DNA from: Pterobdella sp. o SKG-2022
Lineage: Eukaryota > Annelida > Clitellata > Hirudinida > Piscicolidae
DNA: 64,000 nt
NCBI GenBank assembly: GCA_964035795.1
Contig: OZ038323.1
Span: 2,624,744 to 2,688,743, forward strand
Direction: 5' to 3'
Part shown: positions 24,701 through 36,299 of the stretch, piece after piece
Numbering within the stretch: the stretch's first letter is position 1
Layout: the number at the start of each line of letters is the position of its first letter
Notes under the pieces: model-generated
What the model was told of the DNA's origin: nothing
Databases searched by the model: none
Seen by the model: the letters and a program-made list of their open reading frames with translations, nothing else
Position numbers and translations under genes: made by a program

Positions 24701-27700
24701 TCTTAGCTCTCAGGCAGATAAGGTCCATTAAGAAGTGTCTTTCTTATGAATCGTTGAAGACCCTTGATGTTGCTTTGATTCTGAGCAGAATAGATTATTG
24801 CAACACATTGTTAGCTGGGTTACCTGAAAAGCAGCTGTGTAGAGTCCAGTCTCTTAGCAACACTACAGCCAGGTTAATTACAGGCACAAGGAAGTTTGAC
24901 CATATAACTCCAGTTTTGAAAAAGTTGCATTAGGTCAAAGTTAGGGATAGGGTAGTTTATAAAATATTATTACTTATATTTAAATGTAGGCTGGGATATG
25001 GTCCAAATACATATCGGAAAGACTCATACCTATCTCTGAAATACCTGAAAGGCGAAAGCTTAGATCTTCGGACTCAACCAATTTATACGTCTCTAAGTCC
25101 AAAATGTCTAGTATTGGAAAGCGTAGGTTTGAGGTTGAAAGCCCAAGTTTATGGAACGGCTTGCCGGAAAGCTAAAGAAGGGTTAGGAAAGTGAAGGACT
25201 TTGGAAAGAGACTAAAAACTAGTTTTTTCAAATATTAAGCTGTTATAACCTATTATTATAATAGAATATTTTACAAATATCAAGTGATCTTGAAACTCTC
25301 TGAGTTAAACATCACTATAATAAACCTCGTAGATTATTATTGATTATTATTAAGAATTGAAAATACTCGTATATATAAAGCTGAGATTTAATATCCGATA
25401 TGGGAGCTCTTAAATGATTCATTGAATAAAGATTCATGGTGAGACTCGAAAAAACTTTTTTAAAAATTTTTTATTCGTTAAAACTGACGTACAAAATTGA
25501 GTTAAAACCAAAGAAAATAGAAAAAATTAAGATAAGAAATATGAAAAATCCAATCAAAAGTCTTTACTTTGACGCTGCAGAGTGTAGTTACATAAAAAAA
25601 CATCGAAAAAAAATCAAATTTAAATTTTGTCATAAAGGGTTACTATAACTTGTAATAAAGTCGTGTAGATCAAAATTATAGATTAATTGTTTATACAAGT
25701 TTAACAAAAAATACAGCACTTTTCAAACAAAATCTTTTAAAAACCAGCATTAATAGACCACAATTTATATTGCAAACAAAAAAAGGCCATAAAAAACGAA
25801 AAATTATAAAAAAAAACGTACACGAAGTTTCTGCTCAGAACAATATTGAGTCTACCCTCCAAAGGCCTGTTATCTAACCCAAACCATGTCTTTCTGCCCA
25901 TCAATATCGCGTTTCTTTTCTCTGTACGAGTTATATAATGATAGTGGAAATAAAAGTAAGAAAGTAAATAAAAAAAACTAAAAAGCAGTAGAAAAATTTG
26001 GAAAAATGAATAAACTAAACACAAAGTAGAGGTGATAGTAATAAACAATAATATTATTTCTAAGCACCATATTTATTTTATAATGCCCGTAATAGTAATT
26101 TTTTTTTCTAATTTGTCGAAACTGCGTAAATCATGGAAATTGCTTTTAGAAATTATCCACCAAAACCCCTCTTCATAATTCTTTTTGCAATCGCCAACCC
26201 AACTCATGAACCGTCGCGATAAGTTGAGCTTGAAACTATTGGATTCAATCACGAGCATGGTTATAGTAGCATTCACTTGAGAGGTTTATAGACTTCATGG
26301 TTATTACATGGATATGAATAACTCAAGAGAGGTGAATTATAAATTACGAAAATCGACTTTTGAGCTGTTATTTCAACTCAAACAGGATAAATATTTTCGC
26401 CATTATCATCTTTTTGATCTTTGTTTTTGTAATGATAATAAAATAATTAGAATCTACAAAGTATATTAACGTGATGTTTCACCCAAGGAGTTTCAAGATC
26501 ACAAATGATGATAATAATAATAATAATAATAAGCATAATTGAAAGTTTTCCATCGTAGTTTTTGTCTTAATAATAATAGTAATAATAACCTTTATCATAA
26601 TTATCTATATTATTATAATTGTTATCATTTTATTTTTTATTATCACCACTCACTGGGATCATTTGTTTTCATCGTAGTCTTCTTGAAATGCCTCATATCC
26701 CCTCTGATCAAAATTATCAAATTTTTGATAATGTAATGATTATTATGAAAAACTACAATAACAAAAATAATAACTACGAAAAAAGAAGAAAAAAAAATTG
26801 AAAAAACGACATCAAAAAACGGAAATTAAGTTTAAAATGAATAAAAATGAAAAAATAATCTCACCATTAATTGAAAGAACTACTAAAATTGTGAAACATA
26901 ACAAACATCATATCACCCATGAGTTATCCATGTTGTCAATTTTTTTTTCTTCAACTGTTATCATTATGTTGAATTTTTTCACCATGAAAATAAAAATTAT
27001 CTTGAAAAAACAATCATCAAAAAAACAGTTTATTTAAACATTTAAAATAGTATGAGTGAAAATGTCATAAATCATTTTTATAATATTTTTTTTCAGAGAC
27101 ACCTCATGTATTTTTTATTTAGTAATTATCTAAAAAATACAGTTTTGAGGAATTCATACATTTTTTAAAAATTGGGCTATCTATATTAACGAAAATAATA
27201 ATTAAAAAAAATAATAATAGTAATAATAATAATAAAAAAAAAAATAATAGTAATAATAATAACAAAAAAAAAAATAATAATAGTAATAATAATAATAAAA
27301 AAAAATAATAATAGTAATAATAATAATAATTTTAACAATAATAATAACAGTAATAATAATAATAATGATAATAATAATATTATTATTATTATTAAGATTT
27401 TTATAGCGCACAGTTATCAATTCAAGATTGCTTCAGAGGCACTCAAGGTTTGTAAGAGATTATGACTGGGGATGTTTATGGTATAAGTGAGTTTTCAAAA
27501 GTTTGCGAAAGTTCATGAGAAAAGGCGATGAGCGCAGGTTAGAAGGAAGTGAATTCCACAGACGTGAAGCCTGGTGAGAAAAAGAGCGACTAGTAAACAA
27601 GCCTGAAGAAACAGGTTGATGAAGCTGGAGACCAGAGTGCAAGAATCTGAGTGGTTGACGTGTGTGTCTGATTGACAAAAGATCAAAAAGATAAGCAGGT

Positions 27701-30700
27701 TGTTCAAGCTTGAGAGTGCATGCAATGAGCCAAAGTAATTTAAACTTGCATCTTTGGGAGATAGGTAGCTAGTACAAACGATCAAGACAGTCGCTGGAAG
27801 AGCTGAAATAATCAGCTTGAAAAACCGTCTTGGCCGCTTGGTTTTGGAAAGCTTGAAGTTTGCATAAAAGATAGTTTGGCTGCCCGCAAAGGAGAGAATT
27901 ACAGTAGTCCAATCTGGAAAGAACTAGTGAGATAAAGAGGGCATTAGAGTGGAAAGAGGTAAGAATTTGCGTACTTGTTTCATGGCATTGATATGGAAAT
28001 TGGAAGATTGGATTATTTGAGAAATAAAGTGAGCAAAGTTCAAATTTGAATCTAAGGTGACACCTAAGATTTTGAGCTTAGAAGAGATAAGAAGTGTAGT
28101 GCAGTCGAGAGTTACCACAGAAAGGAGATTGTATTTTGCTAAAAGACGAGAGCTGCCGACAAACATCACTTTACTTTTAGTAGGGTTTAGTTTCAGTTGA
28201 CTTTGGAAAAATCAGGAGTTTAGAGCAGAAAGACAACTGGATAATTTAAGGAAAGTGAGGCTAGAATCTGGGTGAGAGACTCCGGTGAAGAGTGATGTCA
28301 TCAGCGAACTGGTGAAAAAGCAAGTCGTGCTGTACAATAATGCTACACATGGGTGATGTATAAAGAGAGAAGAGGATTGGTCCCAGAACGGAGCCCTGCG
28401 GCACGCCTGAGTTGAGTGATGTAAGAGAAGGAAAGAAATTGTCCATTTTAACGAGCTGAGAACGTTGAGAGAGGTAAGAGCGAAACCAAGAAAGAGCGAG
28501 ATCAAAAACATTGAAGTGTCTATTCAGAATATCAATTAAGATATTGTGATCGAGAGTGTCAAAAGCAGCAGAAAGGTTTAGCGAAACCAAAACGACCGCA
28601 CGTCCAATAGAGCAGATGTTGCGAAGACTGTCAGTGATGCGTAAGAGTGTGGTTTCTGTTGAGTGGTGTTTGCGATATGCTGATTGGAAAGAATTAAAAT
28701 TAGGAGATGATGAAACATGAGAAGTTATTCTGGAATGAACGAGTCTTTCGATAATTTTTGAAATGGTGTTTAAGTTAGAAATAGGACGGTAGTTCGAAGG
28801 AATGGTAGGGTCCAAATTGCCTTTCTTAAGCAAAGGGAAAACTTGTGCTGTTTTAAAGGAGGCGGGGAATACTGCTTGTGAAAAAGACAAGTTGGTAAGT
28901 TTGGAAATTATTGGAGCAAAGAGGTGAAAAAAGCGTTTTGAAGTGGATGTGGGGATTAAGTCTAATGGAGAAGATTTGTTGGGTAAAGAGCCAATTAGCC
29001 TACTTACTTCTTGAATACTGACAAACTAAAAATAAGAGAGTGGTCTTCGATTGTCTAGTAGAATAGGGTCTGTGCAGCGCAAAATGGACGTTGGCAAAGA
29101 TTTGTGAATAAGAGCGATTTTCTCTTTAAAAAAGTTACTAAAGGTATTCACAAGATTGATAGCTTCTGAAGAGCTGCGTGGCGGAGAAGGAGGAGATCTA
29201 TGTAAGATGGAGTTGGCAGTTTTCCAAAAAACTTTCGAGTTTGGTTTGACAGATGCAAGCATGTTATTAAAATAATCAGCACGGGATTTAAAGATGAGAG
29301 CGTGAGCAGTCTTCCGAGATTCCTTGAGGGCAACAAGAAGACTGGCTGGAACAGGCTTGGATGACCTTAACAATAAGGAAATTTTTTTCTCAAGTTTTCG
29401 TCTTTTTCTTTTGGCGGCAATGGCGTCACTGGATAGCTTGTGATGGGAGTGACTGCTGGGGCGAAAGATGTGGGTGCGAAAAGGGACATGGTGGTCGATA
29501 AGTGATTGAAAAGAGTTGTTCATTGTTGTAAGAAACTCTTCAACTGGAACATTAGAAAGGTTAGTTAGTGTATTATGGATATGTCTGAGATCTTTCTTGA
29601 AGACAGCATCATCAAAGTTTTCAAAGGAGCGGGAAATTACAATGCGAGGGGGAAGGGGAGGAGGAGCGAGGTTGAGATTGCATAAAATAAGATAGTGATC
29701 GGAGTGACTAAAGTTTCTCTGCCGGTTTTTATGTATGAGATGACTGTTAGGTTTTGGAGTAATGATGAGGTCAAGGATGTTACCAAGTCTGTGGGTGGAG
29801 AAGTCCATGTGCTGGACCAGCTCGAGTTCACGTAAAAAAGCACTAAGCGGGTTGTCATGAGACGTGCAATTTGGGGTGTTGAAATCCCAGCCAATATAAA
29901 ATTTGAAGAAAGAGAATAAAGGAAATAGAGATAAGACGTGAGCTCGCAGATAAAATTGCCGGTGTTTGGAGGACGGTAGATCACCGATAGAAACAAACAG
30001 TGTGACGAAAAAGACATTTTGGCTGTCAATAATTCAAAAGAAGAGTGGGACGGGGATTTAATGTTATCCAAGCTAATGGAGTTTAATGGGTCGGTGTGAG
30101 TGCAAGACATGAAAGCCATGAGGCACAATGTCATATTTTTTGACATTGTCTGCGTTTTTAGGAATCCAAGTTTCCGTCAAAGCAATAATGTCAAGTTTAA
30201 GAGAAAAGATAGGATCGAGTATAATAGAAGATTTACTACGAGTAGACCTAGGATTAAGGAGAGCGAATTTAGTAGACAAAGGTACATTGTGGACTTTAGG
30301 ATGAGAGGCTGACCGTCATTCCCAAGCCGTACGTCCCATCTTGAGTCGCACTTGTTGTGTATAAAGGGGACAAGAGGAGGATGTTGTGACGTGGTCATGG
30401 CAAGAACGCTTTGATTTAAAGCAGGGAACACAAAAGGAAGGAGAGATTTTAGGGCAGTTTCCACACGAATGGTCTTTGCCGCAGTGCTCACATACTCTAG
30501 GATTTTCGCACTTAGATACGTTATAACCATAAGTTTGACAATTCAGACATCTAGTTGGATAGATGCAAGAGTGGAAAGGGAATATACCAAAAGAGAGATG
30601 TACATTCTTGGACTTGTTCAGCATAGGGAAAACATTGCTTGGAACTTGGATAAGCCAGTCACGAGTAGAAGGGTTTCGTGCGTTGGGCCTGTGCCTAAAG

Positions 30701-31876
30701 GCACGGAAAGCGTTGAGATCAACAGATGGAAAAAGGAGATTGAAAGAGGTTTCAAGTTTCTCATCAGTAGCCCATGTGGGTAGACCCAAAACGGTGATTG
30801 TTGGATTCGAAAAAACTGGGTCGTGGAGGCGTATGTTGGGAAGAGAAGAAAGATAAAGTTTGGCATCCTTGAGTGAATCAGCAGGGTCAGCTTTCCAGAT
30901 AACAGCATCAATAGACTCTCGAACATGCTTAGAAAAAGATTTAAAGGCTTGTTGTGAAAAGTTGATGGACGAAACCAATCTTCTGCACAATTCACTAGGA
31001 GTCTCACCTGTGGTTGAGATAACTTTGGTGGAATATTTAATAATGGGTGGAGTTTTTTTAATAAAAGGGATTTTATGTTGGATGGGGAGGAGTGAGTGTG
31101 AAATTTTGTTAGTGGATGGATGAGAGAGGGTGTGCATGTTTTTTGATTTGACAATAGTGCTGTAAGTAGGCTGAGATGAGTTAGTAGTAAGAATAGATGT
31201 GGTTGAATTGGTTGGTGTGAATGATTCTAGGGGAATTAATGGTGGAAAATTATTAATTGAACTAAGAGATGAAATGGTTGTAGAAGCAGAAAGTGAAGAG
31301 GTTGAAGATGTCTTGCTTGTAGATGAAGTTGAAAAAGTTGTTGAAGCTAAGGTTGATGAAGATGAAGTAGTAATAGGAGATGAACTAGTTGAAGAGGTGG
31401 TTGAAGATGAACTAGTCGAAGAGGTGGTTGAAGTTGAACTAGTCAAAGAGGTGGTTGAAGTTTAACTAGTAAAAGAGGTGGTTGAAAATGAGCTAGTTGA
31501 GAAAAAGGTGGTAGCTGGAAGAAATGTAGAAAGAGAAGTAATTGAAAAAGATGGAATGGTCGAACAGAAAGATAAAGATAAATTGGTCGAGGAAGTATGG
31601 ATTGCTGATTGAGATGTTGAAGATGTAGTTGTCTTCGGTTTTCGCCTTCTTTTTTTTGGGAACCGAGAATTCTTCAGACTTTAAAAAGTCCAAGACATTG
31701 CTACGTAATGTGCTGAGCGCTGTCTGAATACTATCAATTTCGGAAATAATATTTGTGATGGCGGACATTTTATCGACTATAGAACATGAATTTATAAATT
31801 TATTATAAAATTTATTAAAAATTAATAAAAAAAAAATAATAAAAATAAATAATAATAATAAAAATTAATAATAAAA

Positions 31877-31923
<47 letters not shown>

Positions 31924-31930
31924 CAACAAC

Positions 31931-32005
<75 letters not shown>

Positions 32006-33096
32006 CGGAAAAAAAATTAATAATATCATTATAATAAACTGAAATTAATTTTTAAAAAAATTGAAAATATTATAACTATTAATGATGCTGATTGGAAAAC
32101 TTTAGTTGGCTGTCATGGTGATGACTGTCATAATTTTAAACGTTGGATAAAAAATAATTTTTTTATTTAAAAATATTTGTTTATCAAGGAGTGCCTAGAC
32201 TGTAAAATAAGACTAGAAATACAGTTTGAAAGTTTTGAATAAAAAAATGAGAAATAAAGAAAAAAAAGAAAACTAAACGAATAAAAAATACGTTCATCAT
32301 ACTGTTAAATAACACGATCTAAAAGCCACAAACTAAACATAGATCAAGCAATTGAACTGGCGCAAGACAAAGACCTATGGAATCTGGAGAGAAGCCGTAC
32401 AACGGCGAACGAAGATCTTTGAAAATATTTGAACACTCAATTTTATCTCTATTTTTGTCTCTTCGTAAACCCTAATAAATAATAATAATGGTAAGAGCTT
32501 CAAACATTAAACCCAAAGGTTCCAGGTTCAAATCCTGGTGAGAACCAACAGCACGACAATAAAGCCAGCAATGCAACTTGCATTGAAGGAATACTCACAC
32601 AAAATCTAGAAGCTATTAATTTAACAAGTTGCAAGCTTCTTTTGTAATTCATTCTTTGGTTATTCGGACGGGTTTCATTGAAGAATCTTTACAAAACATT
32701 GAGCAGTCAATGCGGGATTGCTTGTTTTGAGCTGTTGAGGCTTTTGTGGTTTAGATTTTAACTCAAAATATGAGACAAATGGAAAAAGCTAAACTGAAAA
32801 GATTATGTAATTTAGATTTCAATTGAAAAATTAACAAAAATGAAAAAATTTATTTTAATTAAAAAAAATATAAATTAAAATAGAATTTTATTAAAAAAAA
32901 AGGTGTTAAGAATAGATAGAAACACAAACGGGAGATGCCAAGGCAGTTCTCCTTGGTAGGACAGGCCGTAGTTGGCATCCACCACTGCCATTATGTTGAT
33001 TTCCTTCATCACCAAGGCTTCTTCCTTTGTATCCGTCTTTGTATGTCTGTCTGTTTCACACTTTGTTTCAGTTTTGTTCTCGATCTTTGTATCCAT
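18775..33096 (-). CDS. DHFR: Dihydrofolate reductase
   Basis: Reduces dihydrofolate to tetrahydrofolate with NADPH, for thymidylate and purine synthesis. Six exons on the minus strand keep phase: 33096–32930, 26142–26087, 25921–25822, 22877–22760, 21495–21395 and 18961–18775. The sum is 243 codons. Seen: [30 protein letters not shown], giving the catalytic acid as Asp; [26 protein letters not shown] with the folate-binding Arg; [28 protein letters not shown]; and the C-terminal [17 protein letters not shown]. From the ATG at 33009 the product is 213 residues against about 187 in vertebrates; the ATG at 33096, in better context, adds 29 Lys/Thr/Glu-rich residues. Exon 2 ends at a GC rather than GT donor, yet restores the vertebrate spacing between Phe and MGRKTW exactly. 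The segment between FPRFD and the C-terminal strand is longer and divergent. LINEs occupy introns 1 and 3. Confidence 0.88.
20880..21115 (+). other. Unrecognised GC-richer open segment in DHFR intron 5
   Basis: A plus-strand frame runs from 20890 to a stop at 21108, beginning [14 protein letters not shown] and containing [19 protein letters not shown]. It is less AT-rich than its surroundings and antisense to DHFR. I recognise no family, no upstream exon or acceptor is evident, and the minus strand gives no DHFR-like reading. It could be a gene fragment or a repeat. Confidence 0.2.
22878..23220 (-). other. C/A-rich tract upstream of DHFR exon 4
   Basis: About 340 bases in which the plus strand is almost only G, T and A (gtggtgtgtgaggc, tggtgggtgatgag) and the gene-sense minus strand is C/A-rich. 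It forms the 3' end of DHFR intron 3 and ends in the acceptor caacacag. It replaces the usual polypyrimidine tract. Confidence 0.6.
23444..25350 (+). mobile_element. CR1/L2-like LINE, 5'-truncated, reverse transcriptase broken
   Basis: Lies in DHFR intron 3, antisense to the gene. The frame 23687–24382 carries RT blocks: [46 protein letters not shown] and [17 protein letters not shown] frameshift moves the catalytic block ([11 protein letters not shown]) to the frame at 24379–24933, which continues through the thumb region to LKKLH. Further 3' the sense continues in broken frames ([28 protein letters not shown]), as in L2/CR1 C-termini. The end has TTATTATTG-type repeats. Endonuclease and ORF1 are missing. 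An in-frame stop near 23675 separates an upstream piece (from 23444). Confidence 0.9.
27185..27400. repeat. Imperfect (TAA)n tract, LINE 3' tail
   Basis: Mixed aataat and aaaaaaa units. Read on the minus strand it directly follows the 3' end of the LINE at 27401–31770, as the simple-repeat tails of L2/CR1-type elements do. Confidence 0.85.
27401..31770 (-). mobile_element. Near full-length CR1/L2-like LINE in DHFR intron 1
   Basis: About 4.4 kb on the minus strand, same sense as DHFR. ORF1 runs from 31768 in two frames: a short N-terminus with a Lys-rich patch (PKKKKAKTE), a long Ser/Thr linker, then a gag-like domain and a Cys-rich end ([24 protein letters not shown]; the first knuckle has Asn where His is usual), stop at 30316. 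ORF2 pieces follow: endonuclease ([36 protein letters not shown]) at about 30279–29700, a basic linker, and RT ([60 protein letters not shown]) at 28890–28261. C-terminal fragments reach about 27460. Several frameshifts make it inactive. A 3' fragment of the same family is at the window end. Confidence 0.92.
31828..32005. repeat. (TAA)n microsatellite
   Basis: Nearly 180 bp of aataat units with one acaacaaca interruption, just outside the 5' end of the LINE at 27401–31770. That LINE therefore has TAA repeats on both sides. Confidence 0.9.
32335..32425 (+). mobile_element. LINE C-terminal remnant
   Basis: A short frame reads [19 protein letters not shown], like the C-terminal AQDR.xW motif of LINE polyproteins. 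Nothing else of the element is visible. A tRNA-like fragment follows downstream. Confidence 0.5.
32490..32560 (+). mobile_element. tRNA-like SINE fragment
   Basis: A perfect T arm (ccagg ttcaaat cctgg) is preceded by aagagcttcaaac. The 5' half is missing, replaced by TAA repeats. Read as the 3' part of a tRNA-derived repeat rather than a gene. Confidence 0.5.
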
Positions 33097-33480
33097 TGGT
33101 TTTTCTTTCTATGTTTGGTTGTTTTGACTTTTCTATTTGCTAATTTTTTGTTTTTATGTGTTGTGTATTCAATTCAGTGTTGTAAAAATGAACGCTGTTT
33201 TTATATGAGGTTACAACAAAAACTTATATGAAGTTCAACAACAACAACAACTAATTTAGTTTGTTGGGGGTTTTATATAGAAAAACAAAACTAATAACAA
33301 AAATAAAAAATCAATATGCAAAAAAATAAATAAAAATAATGAAAGTATAAAAATAAAAAATAAAGGAAAGGTCGAAATTAATTAAAAAAATCAATAAAAA
33401 TCGAAATAAACCAATCTCCTATTACAGACTCCAATCATTTCTTAAATCAATTACAATATTTACATCTTGTATCAACATGG
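33097..33480. other. Presumed DHFR upstream region
   Basis: AT-rich sequence with an acaacaacaac run near 33237. It lies just 5' of DHFR exon 1 on the minus strand, so a promoter is expected, but I see no definite TATA box or initiator. Confidence 0.3.
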
Positions 33481-33537
33481 TGAGGATGATGATGATGAGG
33501 ATAAGGATGATGATGAGGATGATGAGAATGATGATGA

Positions 33538-33757
33538 TTTTTTGTTGTTGTTGAGCGCCAGCTTCCAAAGACTCTTCCGACACTCTTTGGAGCGAGTACC
33601 GAAAGAAACTTGCAGCTTCGAGTTGTTTTGACTTGGTGAGCAGCGATAATAAGGATGGATGAATTCTCGAAATGCTTTGTGGTTGGAAGCTGACGTCGTT
33701 TAGAACCTCTTCGTCACTCCTGTTGGAGTGCACACCCGGCACCACGAGAAGTGATGG
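33538..33757. repeat. Dispersed 225-bp repeat, copy 2
   Basis: From ttgttgttgttgagcgccag to cacccggcaccacgag, preceded by a GAT-rich run (33480–33536) and followed by another. It is the best preserved copy; the minus-strand frame reads [20 protein letters not shown] and continues KQLEAASFFRYSLQRVSEES. Confidence 0.8.
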
Positions 33758-33842
33758 TGATGATAAGGATGATGCTAGTGACGATGGTTTGGATGGTGAT
33801 GATAAGGATGATGCTAGTGACGATGGTTCGGATGGTGATGAA
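33752..33842 (+). repeat. Tandem duplication of a 36-bp GAT-rich unit
   Basis: Two consecutive units, each containing ggtgatgataaggatgatgc then tagtgacgatggtt, differ by a T/C change. It abuts the 3' end of dispersed-repeat copy 2. Confidence 0.8.
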
Positions 33843-34488
33843 GGTCCTAATACTTAGAATAAAATATGACCGCAGTTATTGCTTTGAGAAACTTATTTTC
33901 TTGTTTTAGCAGCAATTGTGCTTGCAAATATGATATACATAAATGTGTATTTAAATTTTAAACTTTAGAAACTTAAAGTTAACAAAAAAAAACAAAAAAA
34001 AAAAAATGAAAGAAAAAAAACAATAAGCTCCAATGACTGAATCGTTCGTTTAAAAGTTTTTCACTGATTGAATTTGACACTGAAGCATATCACAAAAGTG
34101 AACTGTTGAAAACTGATTTTTTTGATGAATAAAAAATTATAGTTAATTTTTCAAATAAACTTCATTTAAAAAATATTTTGAAGTACAGCCGGTGCTTTTC
34201 GAGTCGTTTTCTGAATAAATGATGAGGCTACATGAAATAGATTATAAGCAAGGTCATACATGTTACTCATGCGTGCAATTTTCAAGAAAAAGGGAGAAAG
34301 AAAATAATAAAATGTTAGCAACAACAAATTGCAAAAAAAGAATTGATTTTGACAAAAAATATGATGCAGCTTTACAAAATGGTTACAAGTTCATTATTGC
34401 ACAAAGCTTTTCAAGTCACTTTGAAACCATCAAAAGATTTAAACAGTATTTTAAGAAACCATCAATCATTTTTTCACTGGTCTCCTAA

Positions 34489-34580
34489 AGTTATAAACAA
34501 TTCGAAGCTACAAATTTCTCTCAGTGGTCGCTCCAAGGAGTGTTGGAAGAGGCTTTGAAAGTCGATGCTCGACAACAACA
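34489..34580. repeat. Dispersed 225-bp repeat, partial reverse copy
   Basis: Reads cttcgaattg… through ggagtgttggaagaggcttt to gctcgacaacaac in the opposite orientation to the other copies. Only the end next to the CAA run is present. Confidence 0.65.
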
Positions 34581-34624
34581 ACAACAACAACAACAAAAAC
34601 AATAACAACAAGAACATCAACAAT

Positions 34625-34665
<41 letters not shown>

Positions 34666-34745
34666 AAAACAACAACAACAAAAGCAACAACAACAACAAC
34701 AACAAAAACAACAAAAGCAACGACAACAACAACAACAAAAACACC
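34573..34745. repeat. (CAA)n microsatellite
   Basis: About 170 bp of caacaa units with aaaaca and agca interruptions. It extends from the partial dispersed repeat and creates spurious Asn-, Thr- and Gln-rich frames on one strand and Leu/Val-rich ones on the other. Confidence 0.9.
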
Positions 34746-35122
34746 AGCCAAAACAGTCGCCAAACTCAAAGCTTCAGGCATTTATAAACTTAAAAACCAT
34801 TGTGTTTAGTTTCATTTCGAGCAAATCATTTCAAAATTCTATTGTTATTCCTGAATAAACTCTATCAAAAACTGAGAAACTTGACCAAAAGTATAAGAAA
34901 AAGAATATATTCAAAAGAAATTTTTTGCTTAAAATTTGATCTATTGTGAAAAAGGAATTTGAAAATTCATAAATAAACAAAAAGCAATTTTGAGTTTGAA
35001 ATAATAAAAAATAATAACCATAAAATAAAAATGGAAATCTTGAAACAATAATAATAAAAACAATATTCATCAATCAATAATGTAAATAACACCAACTATA
35101 ACAAACTACTAAAACAACTGAA

Positions 35123-35214
35123 CTAATAGATAATCTTCTCCGCAGCCATTTCCCCTTTAAAAAACTTCTCATGCTTCACCATCGAATAATGCCCAATTTT
35201 ACCTTTTGTCACAA
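35123..35214 (-). CDS. Candidate terminal exon, unrecognised gene
   Basis: After an atttcag acceptor on the minus strand, two bases then 29 codons run to a TAG, containing TKGKIGHYSMVKHEKFF and ending GEMAAEKIIY. It is less AT-rich and reads like a conserved protein C-terminus. I do not recognise the family, and no preceding exon is identified upstream on this strand (35.3–38 kb). A (TA)n tract lies just inside the presumed intron. Confidence 0.4.
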
Positions 35215-35226
35215 CTGAAATTCCAA

Positions 35227-35227
35227 A

Positions 35228-35310
<83 letters not shown>
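35227..35310. repeat. (TA)n microsatellite
   Basis: More than 80 bp of almost uninterrupted AT dinucleotides, able to fold on itself. Confidence 0.95.
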
Positions 35311-35312
<2 letters not shown>

Positions 35313-35649
35313 CATTGTGATATCATGAGAGCCCAGTCTTCATTTAGTTGAGATATGCATTCGAAGACAAACGACGTTTTGTAGCGCTATGGATTTCTAA
35401 TTAATATTTTAGTTTTTTAGTATGTTTTATCACCGTTCGATTGAGAAAAACTTAAAAGCTTTTGACAAAAAGCTGGCTAATCCCATTTAACATTGAAAAA
35501 TGCAAACTACTTCATCTCATTTGAAATAATAATCCTTGTAAAAACAGTAATGAATTGAGCGACCCCAATTATTAATGAAAGCAATAAATCTAAGACTTTT
35601 CACTGACAATAATTCAAACTTGAAGAATAAAGTAGACTATTCTATATTT

Positions 35650-36290
35650 TAAGCTAACAAATATAGGATGGGTTACCAGAAATCCACTTACTAGAGAAAA
35701 AACTACAATTTTGGCAATCTATAAAACATTAATAAGACCTCATCTAGAATATTGCGTACAAATCTGGAACCCTACAGCCCTTCATGGTAACTGTGGTATG
35801 ATAATGAAAAAGAAAACGTACAGCAAAAATTTACAACAAATTAACAGACATAAAACCATCAACATATAGTGAACGACTGAAAGTTTTAAGATTAACAACT
35901 TTGGCGGAGAGGCGTTTTAGAGAAGAATTGAAAAAGTATATAAAATAATTAATAATTACTCAGATGTAAGATTAAACGTAATACTAAAACTAAACGTGAG
36001 TGATAAGAGAAACAATTTAGTATATGAATTCAACTTTATAAGCAGTAATAATAATGATTTAAGCAAAGCATTCTAACCATCGTTACCAGAGGGAGCAAAG
36101 AACTACTGGAACATATTACCAACAAATATTGAAGTCAAATTAAATTTAAAAATTTGAAGAAAACCTAGAATCTTACAAAACGGAAAAAAAGGCGTTCATT
36201 ATGAAAACTACTACTGGAATGTTTTAACTACGTTGTTACAAAAGATGGAGAATGAATGCTACTTGAACAATAGAGCAAAATATAATAATT
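35650..36290 (+). mobile_element. CR1-like LINE 3' fragment
   Basis: Translates with several breaks as the C-terminal part of a CR1/Jockey-type ORF2: IGWVTRNPLTREKTTILAIY, KTLIRPHLEYCVQIWNP, SERLKVLRLTTLAERRFREE and LPEGAKNYWNILP. The RT core is absent. Stops and frameshifts show it is dead. Confidence 0.8.
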
Positions 36291-36299
36291 TCTAATAAG

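Noticed and set aside
29026..30146. Independent host genes on the minus strand
   Set aside because: They read as endonuclease and linker fragments of one LINE ORF2 separated by frameshifts.
34524..34858. Asn-, Thr- or Gln-rich proteins over the CAA tract
   Set aside because: All frames are open through a trinucleotide microsatellite; there are no flanking exon signals.
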